A DNA stretch of 64,000 bases from Macrotis lagotis (GCF_037893015.1 NC_133658.1:60989636-61053635); one strand, 5' to 3'; positions 9,960 through 20,168 are shown, counted from the stretch's first letter. Numbers and translations are program-made. Notes: a model not told the origin generated them from the sequence alone.

Positions 9960-10880
9960 TGCTTCTGAATATTGCCTCCTTCAATCTATCTCCCCTTCTC
10001 TCAGCCACCCTTCCTTTTTTTTCCTTTTCCCTTTTCCCCTTCTTACTTCCTTCCTTCCTTTCTCTCAGTCCCTTCTTCCCTTCTTCTCCTTTCCCCTCCT
10101 AATACTCGAAGGGTAAGAGAAATTTCTAAATATGAGTATATGTGTTATTTCCTCTTTGAGTCAAATCTGATAACAGTAAGATTCAAGCAGTTCTCATCCC
10201 CTCCCTTCTTTCCCGGTACTGCAATAGTCCTTTGCGCCTTCTCATGTGATGTAATTTACCCCCATTCTGCCTCCTCTTTCTTCCCATCTCATTATAATCT
10301 CCCTTTTTAATGTCTTTATTTTTTTAAAACCATCCTATAAAATCATCCCATAAAAATCAATGTATGTCCCTAACTTCAGTCTAAGTATATTCCCTCAAAT
10401 TACAGTTCTCAAGAGTTATAAGAATCTTCCTCCCAGGAAGGGATGTAACCAGTTCAATCTTATTGAATAGCAATTTTCCCCCTGTTTACCTTTTCATGTA
10501 TCTCTTGAATCTCCTGTTTGGAGATCAAACTTTCTATTCGGCTCCAATCTTTTCATCAGAAAAGTTTGGAAATCACTATTTCATTAAGTGTTGATCTTTT
10601 CCCCTGAACAAGTATGTTTAATTTTGCTGGGTAGTTGATTCTTGGCTGTAATCAAAACTCCCTTGCCCTCTGGAATATCATATTCCAGGTCCTTTGAACC
10701 ATTTAATGCTGATACAACCAGGTCTTGTGTAATCCTGACTGTGGCTCCTTGGTATTTGAATTGCTTCTTTTTGACCACTTGTAGGATTTTCTCCTTGATC
10801 TGATAATTCTGGAGTTTAACTACAATATTCCTTAGCATCTTCATTTTGGGATCCCTTTCAGAAGGTGATCAGTGAATTAT
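9960..10880 (-). mobile_element. L1/HAL1-type LINE with ORF1 C-terminal fragment
   Basis: On the minus strand, 10844 down to about 10620 translates to a recognisable L1 ORF1p RNA-binding C-terminal region (NIVVKLQNYQIKEKILQVV, FKYQGATVRITQDLVVSALN) before the frame decays near 10700-10620. The phrase upstream on the same strand (ITF..GSQNEDA) matches 'ERDPKMKML' of L1 ORF1. What follows downstream (to about 9960) does not look like ORF2 but like a purine-rich 3' region, so an ORF1-only HAL1-like element is possible. ORF1p binds L1 RNA in retrotransposition; this copy is broken. Confidence 0.6.
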
Positions 10881-10965
10881 TTCAATTAAAGCCATTAAAA
10901 GGAATAAAGGTGTTATGTGTGTACCTGAAATCTTCAAAAAATTGTGAATCATTCTTTTTGTTGGA

Positions 10966-11270
10966 AGGAAGAAAGAAGGGGAGAGAGACAGACAGACAGA
11001 CAGACAAAAAGAAGGGAAGGAAGTGAGGGAGGGAGGGAAAGAGGGAAGGAGGGAGAGGGAGAGGGAGAGAGAGGGAGGGAGGAAGAAGAAAGAAAGAAAG
11101 AAAGAAGGAAAGAAAGAAAGAGAAAGAGAGAAAGAGAGATGAGAAAGAGATAGGAAGGAAGGAAGGAAGGAAGGAAGGAAGGAAGGAAGGAAGGAAGGAA
11201 GGAAGGAAGGAAGGAAGGAAGGAAAAGCGGGAGGGAAGGAGAAAGGGAGGAAGGGAAGAAGGGAGAAAGA
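10966..11270 (+). repeat. Purine-rich satellite with (GGAA)18
   Basis: A purine-dominated tract: a short CAGA array near 10985-11005, an uninterrupted purine run 11006-11139 (134 nt), then 18 perfect GGAA units at 11153-11224. Long open frames on both strands here are a by-product of composition. Confidence 0.95.
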
Positions 11271-11384
11271 TGCTTCCAAAAGCATCATATACAGTTGTGA
11301 GCTATTGTTCTTTAAATTGTAAAACAATGCTTCCAAAAGCACCATATACAGTTGTCAATTATTATTTAAATGATAAAATGATGA
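11271..11384. repeat. 57 bp tandem duplication
   Basis: Two adjacent copies with period 57: tgcttccaaaagca starts at 11271 and at 11328, each followed by 'tatacagttgt' and an AT-rich half. The second halves have diverged. Confidence 0.75.
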
Positions 11385-12284
11385 AGAAAGGGGTAAACAG
11401 AAATATTTTGTATAATTCGATATGGTCTTTTTATAAAAAATCACAGCAGTTTCAATATATTTTCTATATATACTTGTATTTGAAGGGAAGCAGAGAAGTT
11501 ATTGAATTTTTGCTAAGAAAATTCAATTCTCCCCTAAAACTTGAACCAGATAGCTAATTCAAGACAAGGAAAAATGTTGCTAACTGCAAAAGCTCTAAGC
11601 AGATCTGGAAGTCATATGCCCCAGGATTAAAGCTCTCAGTATACCTTAGAGAAACACCCCCTTCAACATAACCTCTTCTTTCCATTTTGACTGTTTGACA
11701 AAATGTCCTATTAATCCCACTTGTCACTGAGACTACCTTTAGAAAAGTGGCTTGGTGGGGGTGGATGGTAAGCCCCTTTTCATTCATTTAGCAGTATGTA
11801 GTTTGTGTCAATAACTTTTTTCACTTGGTTCTCATAACAAATCTCATGCCACTGCAATCCTACCCTAATGCCTCATTGTAATGGGATGGTAACCCAGAGT
11901 TCTCAAGGCCTTCCCAGCAGGGAGAGTCCCATGGTGCTGGAGAGGTTTTCAGTATAATCCTAGTCATCTCTCATACAAGGATGTATCTTCTTTCATGTCT
12001 CTCATAGGGGGCTTTTACTGGTTTGGCTAAAGGGAGATGATTTTTTTTTCAGTCACAAGTAATCCAAAAATTGTAGCATCATTGTGATCTTTGTGAGTAA
12101 AGGAATTATTCATACTGATGAAATAATAGATCTTTGAAGAAGCTGAAGACAAACAACTACTAATCTCACTTGTCAGAAGATGGTAGAGAAAATCCTGTCT
12201 TGAATTAGATGCCTTTTGAGGTTCCCAACAACTCTGTAATGCAATCATAATTAAGTAAACAACCCTGTATGACAGGTAGAGCAG
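11385..12284. other. No recognisable gene or named repeat
   Basis: Non-repetitive by eye. Short minus-strand frames at 11554-11787 and 12027-12404 have no domain or splice context. Confidence 0.4.
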
Positions 12285-12440
12285 GTGTTTCTGTGCCCGT
12301 TTTATAGGTGAGGAAACTGAGGCCTCCGAGAAGCCAAATGACTTGTCTGTGATGGCTTGGCTATGTAACCAGGCTGGGCTCTCAAATTGAATTTCTGACT
12401 TCAAGTTCAGGGCACTTTCTTACTATACCAGGTGACTAAT
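12285..12440 (-). mobile_element. MIR-type SINE
   Basis: Minus-strand phrases 'cccgttttataggtgaggaa', 'actgaggcctccgagaagcc', 'gactt'...'ggctatgtaaccaggctggg' and head side 'ttactataccaggtgac'. Confidence 0.65.
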
Positions 12441-12758
12441 GGATAAATTGTATAAATCGGTGCAGAAATCAATTTTGGAATAACCTGCCAAAAAGCTCGG
12501 TAGGGACCAAGTCAGCCTGGTTGACACCTGACTGACTGCAAACACACAGCTGGAGAAGAACCAAATGCACTGCACTCTCTTTGGGTTGAATTAGGAATCA
12601 GATAATTTCCTGTTTCATGTTTGACCCAAATCAGAGCGAGCCAAACAGGCTCCATGACTCATTGCCACAGGGTCCACCCATCCTTTGGCACTTCATCTGT
12701 TTCCCTGTGATCTCTTTCTGGGGACCAAATTCAGGAAAATTTAACAAGTATTGGTGAA

Positions 12759-13098
12759 GCACCTGCTATGTGCAAGTGCTATGATTTTAGGATATATGAG
12801 ATTTTGTGGATAGGGCTCAGGCAGAGATCCCGGAGTCAAAAGAATATACATTGGATGGGGTCAGAAGACAAAGATACCTACTACATACAGGTACTGTGAT
12901 TCTCAGGTATGTGAGACTCTAAGGATAAGGTTCAGGCAGAGATCCTAAAGTCAAAGGAATATAGATTGGACTAGGGGTCAGGAGACAAAAGCACCTACTA
13001 TGTGCGAGTGCTGTGATTCTCAGATATATGAGATTCTGTGTATAGGATACAGGCAGAGATTCTGGAGCCAAAGGAATATAGATTGGACAGGAAACAAG
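12759..13098. repeat. Tandem repeat, three copies of about 116 bp
   Basis: Three consecutive diverged units: the phrase acctgctatgtgcaagtgct starts at 12761, its counterpart acctactacatacaggtact at 12876, and acctactatgtgcgagtgct at 12993, so periods of 115 and 117. Each unit carries 'caggcagagat' and '(g)aatatanattgga' in the same order. The unit start resembles the L2 phrase 'cacctactatgtgc', so it may have arisen from an L2 fragment. Confidence 0.85.
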
Positions 13099-13294
13099 AC
13101 TTGAGTGTGCCATGGGCTAATCTGGAAAATCTCTTCACTTCTTTGGACTTCTGTCTCTTCATCTGTAAGATAGGGGGATGAGAGGAATGAAGGGTTGGCT
13201 ACATGGTCTCTCAGGTTTTGTTTACTTTAAAAGGGATCTTTATCCTTATCTGTAGGAAAATTAGAATATAGTTACAGCTTTGCAGAGACTCATT

Positions 13295-13550
13295 AGGATC
13301 AACCGGGTAGCATAATAAATAACATGCTGACCTAGAGTGGGTTAGACTTGAATTCAAATATGGCCTCAGACTCTTAATGTGTGGCCCCAGGCGAGTAACT
13401 TAACCCGTTTGTCTCAGTTTCTTTATCTGTAAAATGAAAGTGATAATAATACCTCCCCCCATGGTTGTTGTGAGGATTAAGTGAGATAATAATTGTAAAT
13501 CACTTAGTACATTGTTTAATAAGTACTATGTGCTATAGAAATAGAAGCTA
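13295..13550 (+). mobile_element. THER1-type SINE, split by a WSINE1
   Basis: Sense copy: 'gggtagcataataaataaca', 'ggcctcagactcttaatgtg', 'tttctttatctgtaaaatga', 'gttgttgtgaggattaagtg', 'atgtgctatagaaatagaag'. The last part continues beyond the WSINE1 at 13701 ('ccgtgattatt'). Confidence 0.75.
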
Positions 13551-13687
13551 TTATGGATAGAGCACTGGCCCTGGAGTCAGGAGGACCTGAGTTTAAATCC
13601 GGCTTTAGACATTTAATTACTTAGCTGTATGACCTTGGACAAGTCACTTAATCCCATTACTTTGCAAAAACCAAAGGGACAAAAAAA
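13551..13687 (+). mobile_element. WSINE1-type SINE, 5'-truncated
   Basis: Starts within the head (ttatggatagagcactggcc) and ends 'actttgcaaaaaccaaaggg' plus A-rich tail. TSD gaaatagaagcta / gaaacagaagcta at 13538-13550 and 13688-13700 fixes the borders. It sits in the tail of a THER1-type SINE. Confidence 0.85.
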
Positions 13688-13704
13688 GAAACAGAAGCTA
13701 CCGT

Positions 13705-13805
13705 GATTATTCAACCAATCAATGGCACCATGGTATTCTGAAACGAACAAGTCAAATGACTATGTATCTATGATAGGTTAAGCACTGTGTTAAATGCTGG
13801 GAATA
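13705..13805 (+). mobile_element. L2 LINE 3' fragment
   Basis: 'gataggttaagcactgtgtt' and 'aaatgctgggaatacaaaag' are the L2 3' phrases; 'tctcaaggaattaaaaatct' after the CAGA array (13979-13998) is their continuation, so the array expanded inside an L2. Confidence 0.6.
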
Positions 13806-13809
13806 CAAA

Positions 13810-13968
13810 AGAAGATGAGAGAAAGAGAGACAGAGATAGAGACACACAGAGACAGACAGACAGAGTCAGACAGAGACAGACAGAAACAGAAACAGAGACA
13901 GACAGAGACAGAGAGAGATAGAGGCAAAGACAGAGACAGAGATAGACAGAGACAGAGACAGAGAGAGT
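13810..13968. repeat. CAGA/GAGA-type simple repeat
   Basis: Mixed (CAGA)n, (GACAGA)n and (GA)n units, lying inside an L2 3' end. Confidence 0.9.
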
Positions 13969-14009
13969 TCAGTCTCTTTTCTCAAGGAATTAAAAATCTG
14001 ATAGACTAG

Positions 14010-14220
14010 ATTTGGAGTCCAAAAACCCATACCATACTACCAAATAGTTGCATGAAACCAAACAAAGCACTTCATCCCCTGAGCCTCAATTTCTTTAACT
14101 TTAAAATGGGGACAATAAAACATCTACTAGAACTTCATAGGGTCATTGTGAGGATCCAGGAAGATTATGTACATAGAGGGTTTTGTAAACCATAAGGTAA
14201 ATATATTTGACAGGCATCGT
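14010..14220 (+). mobile_element. THER1-type SINE
   Basis: Sense order 'gcctcaatttctttaacttt', 'aaaatggggacaataaaaca', 'gtcattgtgaggatccagga', 'gggttttgtaaaccataagg', i.e. the L2-like tail class. Confidence 0.65.
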
Positions 14221-14501
14221 TATTTTTTGTGCAAGAAACTGAGGTCAACATCTGAACAGGACTAGCATTATCTGGAAGCAAAAAGTTTATGGTCTATATC
14301 TTGAGGGAGATGAGATTAGGTATTTTGTTAATATCTAAAATTTTGCCATTAGAAATTTATTTGGAGACATGACCTCTTATTAGGATCATAGGGACAGAGC
14401 CAGAAGTAGAACCTAATTCACCCAACCCAAAATCCAATGCTATTTCAAAGAACCAAATGATATTAAAGCTAAAAGGCCCACAGGGCACAACTAGTACATT
14501 T

Positions 14502-14542
14502 AGGAAGAAGAAGAAAGAAGAAGAAAGAAGGAGGAGGAGGAG

Positions 14543-14574
<32 letters not shown>

Positions 14575-14674
14575 AAGAAAAAGAAAGAAAGAAAGAAAGA
14601 AAGAAGGAAAGAAAGAAAGAAAGAAAGGAAGGAAGGAAGGAAGGAAGGAAGGAAGGAAGGAAGGAAGGAAGGAA

Positions 14675-14720
<46 letters not shown>

Positions 14721-14740
14721 AAAGAAAAGAAAAGAGAGAG

Positions 14741-14835
<95 letters not shown>

Positions 14836-14889
14836 AGAGGAGGAGGAAGGAAGGAAGGGAGGAGGAAAGAGAGAAAGAGAAAAAGGAAG
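14502..14889 (+). repeat. 388 nt uninterrupted purine tract
   Basis: Every base from 14502 to 14889 is A or G: successive (GAA)n, (GAAA)n, (GGAA)n and a long pure (GAAA)n block (about 14746-14835). This homopurine-homopyrimidine mirror-like sequence accounts for the 161- and 180-codon open frames, which are not genes. Confidence 0.97.
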
Positions 14890-14890
14890 T

Positions 14891-15998
14891 TCTAAACATA
14901 AATATGGACTTCCAAAAAATTAACTTACTTGGGTTCTTCTGACTCTACATTGGTTGCACTTTTCACTACCCTACACTATCTCTCAAAAATCCCATATTCC
15001 AGGATGGTATCACCCTTTTGTCCAGTCTTTTAAGATGAATGACTTTAGGGGATGCTTTCTTGAAAGCCAGCAAAGATAGGAAAGAGCCTGAAGGCAGCAT
15101 GGGCAGCTCCTTGGCAGGGGGGCAGGGAAAGAGAGAAACCAGCCCCCCAGATCCCCAGCTTCACCACTTACCTGAAGTGGGGACCTAGGCAGTAGAGAGC
15201 AGTTTTCCCAGGTCAGGGGTTCTTAAACCAGCTAGCCTACAAGGGACAGGAATCATCAGGAGGTTTAAAGGGGATACAGCAAAGGCTGTGGAATCAACTT
15301 TAATCATGGTGGACAGCCCTCCTTCTAGGAGCAAATGACAAGGAAAGAAGAGAGTGGAGAGTTGAGGGCAGGGAAGAGGCTCCATGTGTGGAAGGAAGGA
15401 TCCTTGAGGGCAGTTGATAGGAATTTCACTGGGTGGCTGGAGGGAAAGGGAGCTGCCCTTCTTTGGCTTAATCCCATCTCTCTCATGCTGCTAAATAGCT
15501 CTGCAGGACTTCCTAACCTGGAGAGAGGGAAAAATGCAGATGGTGATCCCAACTGGGAATTATGTGCAGGCAATAGTGACCCTGAGACTGAGGACAGGAA
15601 ACAGAGCTGACTTTGCAGTGGAAATGGTAGTGACCCACCCTACGGGAAGAAAGTTCTGGCTTATAAAGTCAGAGCTGGGGAGACTGAAAATGTACCATGA
15701 AAGAAGGCACTAAACTTCAGTGATGGTCAATTGGGGTATTATTTTCTGACTGGAGATTTTTGATATCTCAGATTGGTAGAGTGGAGCCAGAACATGAGAT
15801 CTTGGGGTGACAGGATACCTGGTTGCGCAATTCCATTCTTGATTAGCCAACATTCTATCCACAACAATATAGTTGAGATTAATGCGACCTGAGTATTGAT
15901 TCATCTAACATCCACTTTGCTGGGTCATCACAACAACACACCCCACCTCTATGCCTTCTCCATTGGAGATTCTGCTTCTTGGCCAACTCTTCCCCCAC
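14891..15998. other. Single-copy-looking stretch, moderately GC-rich
   Basis: Locally higher GC at about 15060-15650 with no named repeat except a hAT-like end trace at about 15218-15232 (caggggttcttaaacc-like). Open frames of 66-91 codons occur on both strands but none has a domain or paired splice sites that I can defend. Confidence 0.4.
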
Positions 15999-16008
15999 AC
16001 CCAACATA

Positions 16009-16017
16009 CCACACACA

Positions 16018-16065
<48 letters not shown>

Positions 16066-16066
16066 T
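16009..16066. repeat. (CA)n microsatellite
   Basis: Near-perfect CA repeat with one AA interruption on either side of the pure block 16021-16059. Confidence 0.95.
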
Positions 16067-16304
16067 GCAAACACTTTCCATATTTTAATAAGGGAAGACA
16101 AGATCACATTCAAAACAAACCTAATGGACAAGTCAGTCAGAGAAAATACACTTTGAGCTCCCAAGATCCATAGCCTAGATAGTAGTGTCTACACTTTTCT
16201 TGATCATATATCCCCATCAGTAAAAATTATGAGCATATACTGCCAATATCTTATATTGATTTATTTATAAATTATATAATTGTGTTCCTAAATTAAGCAA
16301 CTAG

Positions 16305-16534
16305 TCTAGTCTAGCTCATTGGATAGAGCACTGGGTCTAGAATCAGGAAGACCTGAGTTCAAATCTGACGTCAGATGCTTACTAGCTGTGTGAACTGAAG
16401 CCAATCATTTAACCTTTGTTTGCCTCAATTCACTGGAGAAGGAAATGGTAAACCATTCCAGGATTTTTGTCAAGAAAAACCTATTAATAGTATAGTCCGC
16501 GGGGTCATGAAGACTTGGATATCATTGCTGTTGC
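16305..16534 (+). mobile_element. SINE with BovB/RTE-like tail
   Basis: Sense copy: 'tggatagagcactgggtcta', 'gacctgagttcaaatctgac', 'cactggagaaggaaatggta', 'aaaccattccaggatttttg', 'gggtcatgaagacttggata'. Confidence 0.75.
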
Positions 16535-16700
16535 TGTTGTTTGTCCTTCATTCTCAAAGGAAACTAAGACATCCAGGAGGTGATATCATGATATGTAAGT
16601 AAACTGGATTTAAGTAAGCGGATACTGTTCAGTACTCGTACTGTACTTTCTCCTCCAAAGCCATCTGGTCCAGAATGACTGAACAATAACTCATAAACTA
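16535..16700 (-). mobile_element. MAR1-type SINE fragment
   Basis: Minus-strand tail side: 'gttgtttgtccttcattctc', 'aaaggaaactaagacatcca', 'ggaggtgatatcatgatatg', then a degraded remainder. This is the second, RTE-like tail class. Confidence 0.6.
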
Positions 16701-16764
16701 ATAATTATCTATATAACAAAAGTAGGCATTGAAAAAAGGATGAGATAAAGATGAATTAATAGTT

Positions 16765-16960
16765 TATCCTACTTGTGAATTGAGTCAAAGGAGTTCATTG
16801 GGACAGAAGGCAACACGGTCACACCTGTGCTTTAAAAAAATCATTTTGACATCCAAGGGAAGAATGGATTGAAGGAAGAAGAGATCTGTGTCAGGGAGAT
16901 CAATCAATTAAGAGTCTATTATAATATTGTTTACAAGAGTATTACAACATTGTTTACATT
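16765..16960 (+). mobile_element. L2 LINE 3'-region fragment
   Basis: Sense phrases 'caacacggtcacacctgtgc', 'atcattttgacatccaaggg', 'gaagaagagatctgtgtcag', 'gagatcaatcaattaagagt' match the L2 3' region in order. Confidence 0.55.
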
Positions 16961-16961
16961 T

Positions 16962-17115
16962 AGGAGGCAGCTAGGTAGTGCAGTGGATAGAGCACTGACC
17001 CTGGAGTCAGAAGGACCTGAGTTCAAATGTGGCCTCAGATACCTAATAATTGCCTAGCTATATGATCTTGTACAAGTCACTTAACCCTATTGCCCTAAAT
17101 AAAAAATGTTTTAAA
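16962..17115 (+). mobile_element. WSINE1-type SINE
   Basis: Full length: 'ggaggcagctaggtagtgca', 'gaccctggagtcagaaggac', 'ctaataattgcctagctata', 'acccattgcc'-like end and A/T-rich tail. Confidence 0.85.
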
Positions 17116-17204
17116 AAAAGAAACACATTTGAAGCAAAAAGATATACACAGGGTGAAAGTAAAAGACTAGAGCAGAATATGTTATGCTTCAATGAGAAAT
17201 GGAC

Positions 17205-17970
17205 TGTTAATGTACTGTTGTTAGAGTTGTGAACTAATTCAACCTTTCTGGAGAGCAATTTGGAACGATGCCCTAAGGACAATAAAACTATGCATACTCC
17301 TTGATTCAGCAATACCACTATTAGGTCTATATCCCAAAGAGACCACAAAAAAGAGGAAAAGACCCACATGTACAAAAATATTCATAGTGACACTTTTTGT
17401 ATTGGCAAAGAATTGGAAATTGAGGGGATGCCCATCAATTGGGGTATCACTGAACAAGTTACAGTATATGAATTTTAGAAGGAATCATGCGCAGGAAGAC
17501 TTCAGAAAAACCTGGAAAGATGCTAAGTGAAGTGAGCAGAACCAAGAGAGCATTGTACATACTTACAGCAATACTGTGAGATGATCAACTATGTTGTACA
17601 CAACTTCTTTCAGCAGTTTAGTGAACAAGGATAATTGTGAGAGACCTATTAAGTAAAATGCCATCCACACCCAGAGGAAAAAAACTATGAATTTTGCAGA
17701 GCAAAGGATACTACATTCATTTTTAAAAACTTGTTATTATTTTTTTCTTTCTCTTGTTTTTCCCCTTAGTTCTAATTTTTATTTCACAACATGACTAATT
17801 TGAAATTGTGTTACATCTAATTATACTTGTACAACCTATTTCAGATTGCTTACTGCTATGGGGGCAAGGGGGGCAGAAAGAAGGAGGGTAGAAAAATGTG
17901 GAACTCAAAAGTTTGCAAAAGGATGGATATTGAAAACGACATTTGCATGCAATTGGAAAATAAATTAATT
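17205..17970 (+). mobile_element. Marsupial L1 3' end
   Basis: Sense-strand L1 3' end with the ordered phrases 'ctggagagcaatttggaacg', 'gattcagcaataccactatt', 'aggtctatatcccaaagaga', 'gcaaagaattggaaattgag', 'gcccatcaattggggtatca', 'aagtgaagtgagcagaacca' and the 3' UTR 'tttcacaacatgactaattt', ending in 'gcaattggaaaataaatta'. 5'-truncated, no reading frame. Confidence 0.8.
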
Positions 17971-18080
17971 AGTTAAAAAATATATATATATTTAAAAGTC
18001 TGTTACAATGTCTTAGAGCAGAAGTATAAACAACAAACTCACCTGCAAAACTCCCAAGGGCATTCTGAACAACATTAAAA

Positions 18081-18238
18081 TATAATTGGAAGGGGCAGCT
18101 AGGTGGTGCAGTGGATAGAGCACTGGCTCAGGAGCCAGGATGACCTGAGTTCAAATTTGACCTCAGACACTTAATAATTACCTGGATGTGAGACATTGGG
18201 TAAGTCACTTAACCCTACTGCCTTGCAAAAAAAATGTA
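18081..18238 (+). mobile_element. WSINE1-type SINE
   Basis: Full length: 'ggggcagctaggtggtgcag', 'cttaataattacctggatgt', 'aaccctactgccttgcaaaa' plus A tail. The flanks ataattggaa / gtaattggga are consistent with a short TSD. Confidence 0.85.
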
Positions 18239-18309
18239 ATTGGGAAATATTTAACAAAATAAAAATATACAACAAAACATAGATGACACTACATTTTAAA
18301 TCTAAGTCA

Positions 18310-18660
18310 ATATGCTGCCCACTGGGATAATTTTGTATACATCTTTGGTTTTCTTTGAATTTGATACCATTGGCCTAATGGGTAGATCATGAGGGTTTAG
18401 CTGGTTGTTTGAAAACAGAAAAGATGTGGAGACAGAAATAACAGGATTTGGCAACTGGTTGAATCTATAACATGAGAGTGAAGATAACATCTAGGTTTCC
18501 AATCTGGGTGACTGGAAGGATGAGGGTACCTGCAACAGAAATAGAGAAATTTAGAAGAGGGGAAGGGTATGGAGGAAAGACCTTTGCATCCAGCATGACT
18601 AACTGCACTACTGAAAACCAAAGGGGTTGGACAGTCCTTGCCAGTGCTCAACCTGCCAAA
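18310..18660 (+). mobile_element. L2 LINE 3'-region fragment
   Basis: Sense phrases 'atttggcaactggttgaatc', 'gtgaagataacatctaggtt' and 'gactggaaggatgagggtac' match L2 ('gcaactggaaggatggagtt'). Order to the 18781-19400 part is not the consensus order, so two L2 copies or a rearrangement are involved. Confidence 0.55.
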
Positions 18661-18680
18661 GGGTGCCTGCCAGTCTAGAG

Positions 18681-18780
18681 TAGATAGGGTTCTGGGAGTA
18701 CATAGGGAAAGCAGCCACCTGCTTAGAGGCTGATGCAGGTACGTCATTCGTACTTAGTTTAAATAAAGAAAAGGAGAGCA
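18681..18780. repeat. 100 bp duplicated segment, copy A
   Basis: Matches 20068-20167 at 98 of 100 positions with no gap. Both differences (18742 and 18750) are CpG here and TG or CA in the other copy. It contains 'cagccacctgcttagaggct' and belongs to no family that I recognise. Confidence 0.95.
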
Positions 18781-19410
18781 TTGGAGCTTAAATGAGCATT
18801 GGAGACCAGAGGAGGAAGAGACAGAGTGGAAGGATATGGCACCAGAATGGATGAAAAGAGGTGGACACTCTTGTGTATCTGAGGGGAGAGAGATGAAGAA
18901 ATATTTTATGTAGAAGGTTGTATTTGAGCAGAATTTTAAAGAGAACAAAAGCATCAAAGACACAGAGATGAGCTGAGAGTACATTCCAGAGTGGGGGGAA
19001 GGGGTATGGATAACCAGTATAGTGGGACAGGGAAAGAGAAGATGGGAGATCATGTGTGACAAGCAACAAGAATTCCAGTTTGACTGGAGGAGTGTGTTAA
19101 TGGTGATATAGGATAGGACTGGAAAGGTAGGTGAAGACAAGCTGTGAAGGGCTTTCCATGAAAGAGAAGAGATGACAGTGAATTAGGAGCCACCAGAGTT
19201 TACTAAATAGGGGAGGGACATGGTTTTAAACCTGAGCTGTAGGCATATGACTTTGACGATGACATGATTTGCAGCCTGGAGAGAAGGAAGAGGCATGAGC
19301 CAGGAATTAGGCGGCTATTATAATACTCTAGGCTAGAGATGACGAGGATCTGAACTGTTCTTATTAGAGCCACCACACCTCCGTTCATGGCAGCGGGTGA
19401 AGGAAGGTGA
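18781..19410 (+). mobile_element. L2 LINE 3'-region fragment
   Basis: Long sense L2 match by phrase order: 'ggttgtatttgagcagaatt', 'agagtacattccagagtggg', 'agggctttccatgaaagaga', 'ttaggagccaccagagttta', 'gacatggttttaaacctgag', 'ggcggctattataatactct', 'aggctagagatgacgaggat'. The open frames of 93 and 128 codons on the opposite strand are incidental. Confidence 0.7.
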
Positions 19411-19424
19411 GTCTAGTCATAGGA

Positions 19425-19565
19425 ATTAGAACTTAAAAATGGCCTTAGTTCAACCTTCTTGTTTTACATATGAGGAAACTGAAGCCCAGGAAGTAACTTG
19501 ACAAAGGTTACTAATAAATAGGAGAACTAGGACTTGAGTCCAGGGCCTCTGGCTGACTTTGACCG
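19425..19565 (-). mobile_element. MIR-type SINE
   Basis: Minus-strand phrases 'ttgttttacatatgaggaaa', 'ctgaagcccaggaagtaact', 'tgacaaaggttactaataaa', 'gacttgagtccagggcctct'. Confidence 0.65.
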
Positions 19566-20067
19566 CAAATTCATCAACTACATGTCGATATGTAACTCTT
19601 CTTGCTTCTTCATCTTCCATTGCTTTTAATCTCTGCTAAAATAATTTTTAAAAAAAGGAAAGGGAAGGAACAACTAAATCATTATTAAAGTCTCTTTCAA
19701 TTTGATAATCACAAAACCTGATGGTCTTTCATATTGTAACAGGGAAAAGGCCAAATAGTCTTTACCTTTTAGATATGAGAGAAAAGCCAATCCATTCAAG
19801 AACATTGAATGACCTCAGATCATTCATATTGACTGGATACTTTTCAATAATGAGCGATCAAAGGTATACAATCATTCCATTTTCTTATAATTAGGGTATT
19901 AGCATACTGCATAGGAACCGAGATTTAGAGCCGGAAAGAACCCTAGAAGTCTGATTCTTTTACTTATGAAGAAACTGAGATCCAGAATGCAAAGAATTAG
20001 TTAATTAGTTAAAATTAGTTAATTAGTTAAAAAAAATATATATATATATATATATTTAAAAGTCTGA

Positions 20068-20167
20068 TAGATAGGGTTCTGGGAGTACATAGGGAAAGCA
20101 GCCACCTGCTTAGAGGCTGATGCAGGTATGTCATTCATACTTAGTTTAAATAAAGAAAAGGAGAGCA
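20068..20167. repeat. 100 bp duplicated segment, copy B
   Basis: 98% identical to 18681-18780. The left flank (20019-20066: ttaattagttaa, A-run, TA-run, tttaaaagtctg) matches 17965-18002 at the end of the L1, differing in TA copy number. So copy B joins two pieces that lie about 680 bp apart around copy A. Confidence 0.95.
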
Positions 20168-20168
20168 A

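Noticed and set aside
10869..11345. 158-codon minus-strand frame
   Set aside because: Low-complexity FLPSFLPS repeats from the GGAA satellite.
14357..14942. Open frames of 161 and 180 codons over the purine tract
   Set aside because: They encode only KKERKKE- or SFFLSFF-type low complexity from simple repeats.
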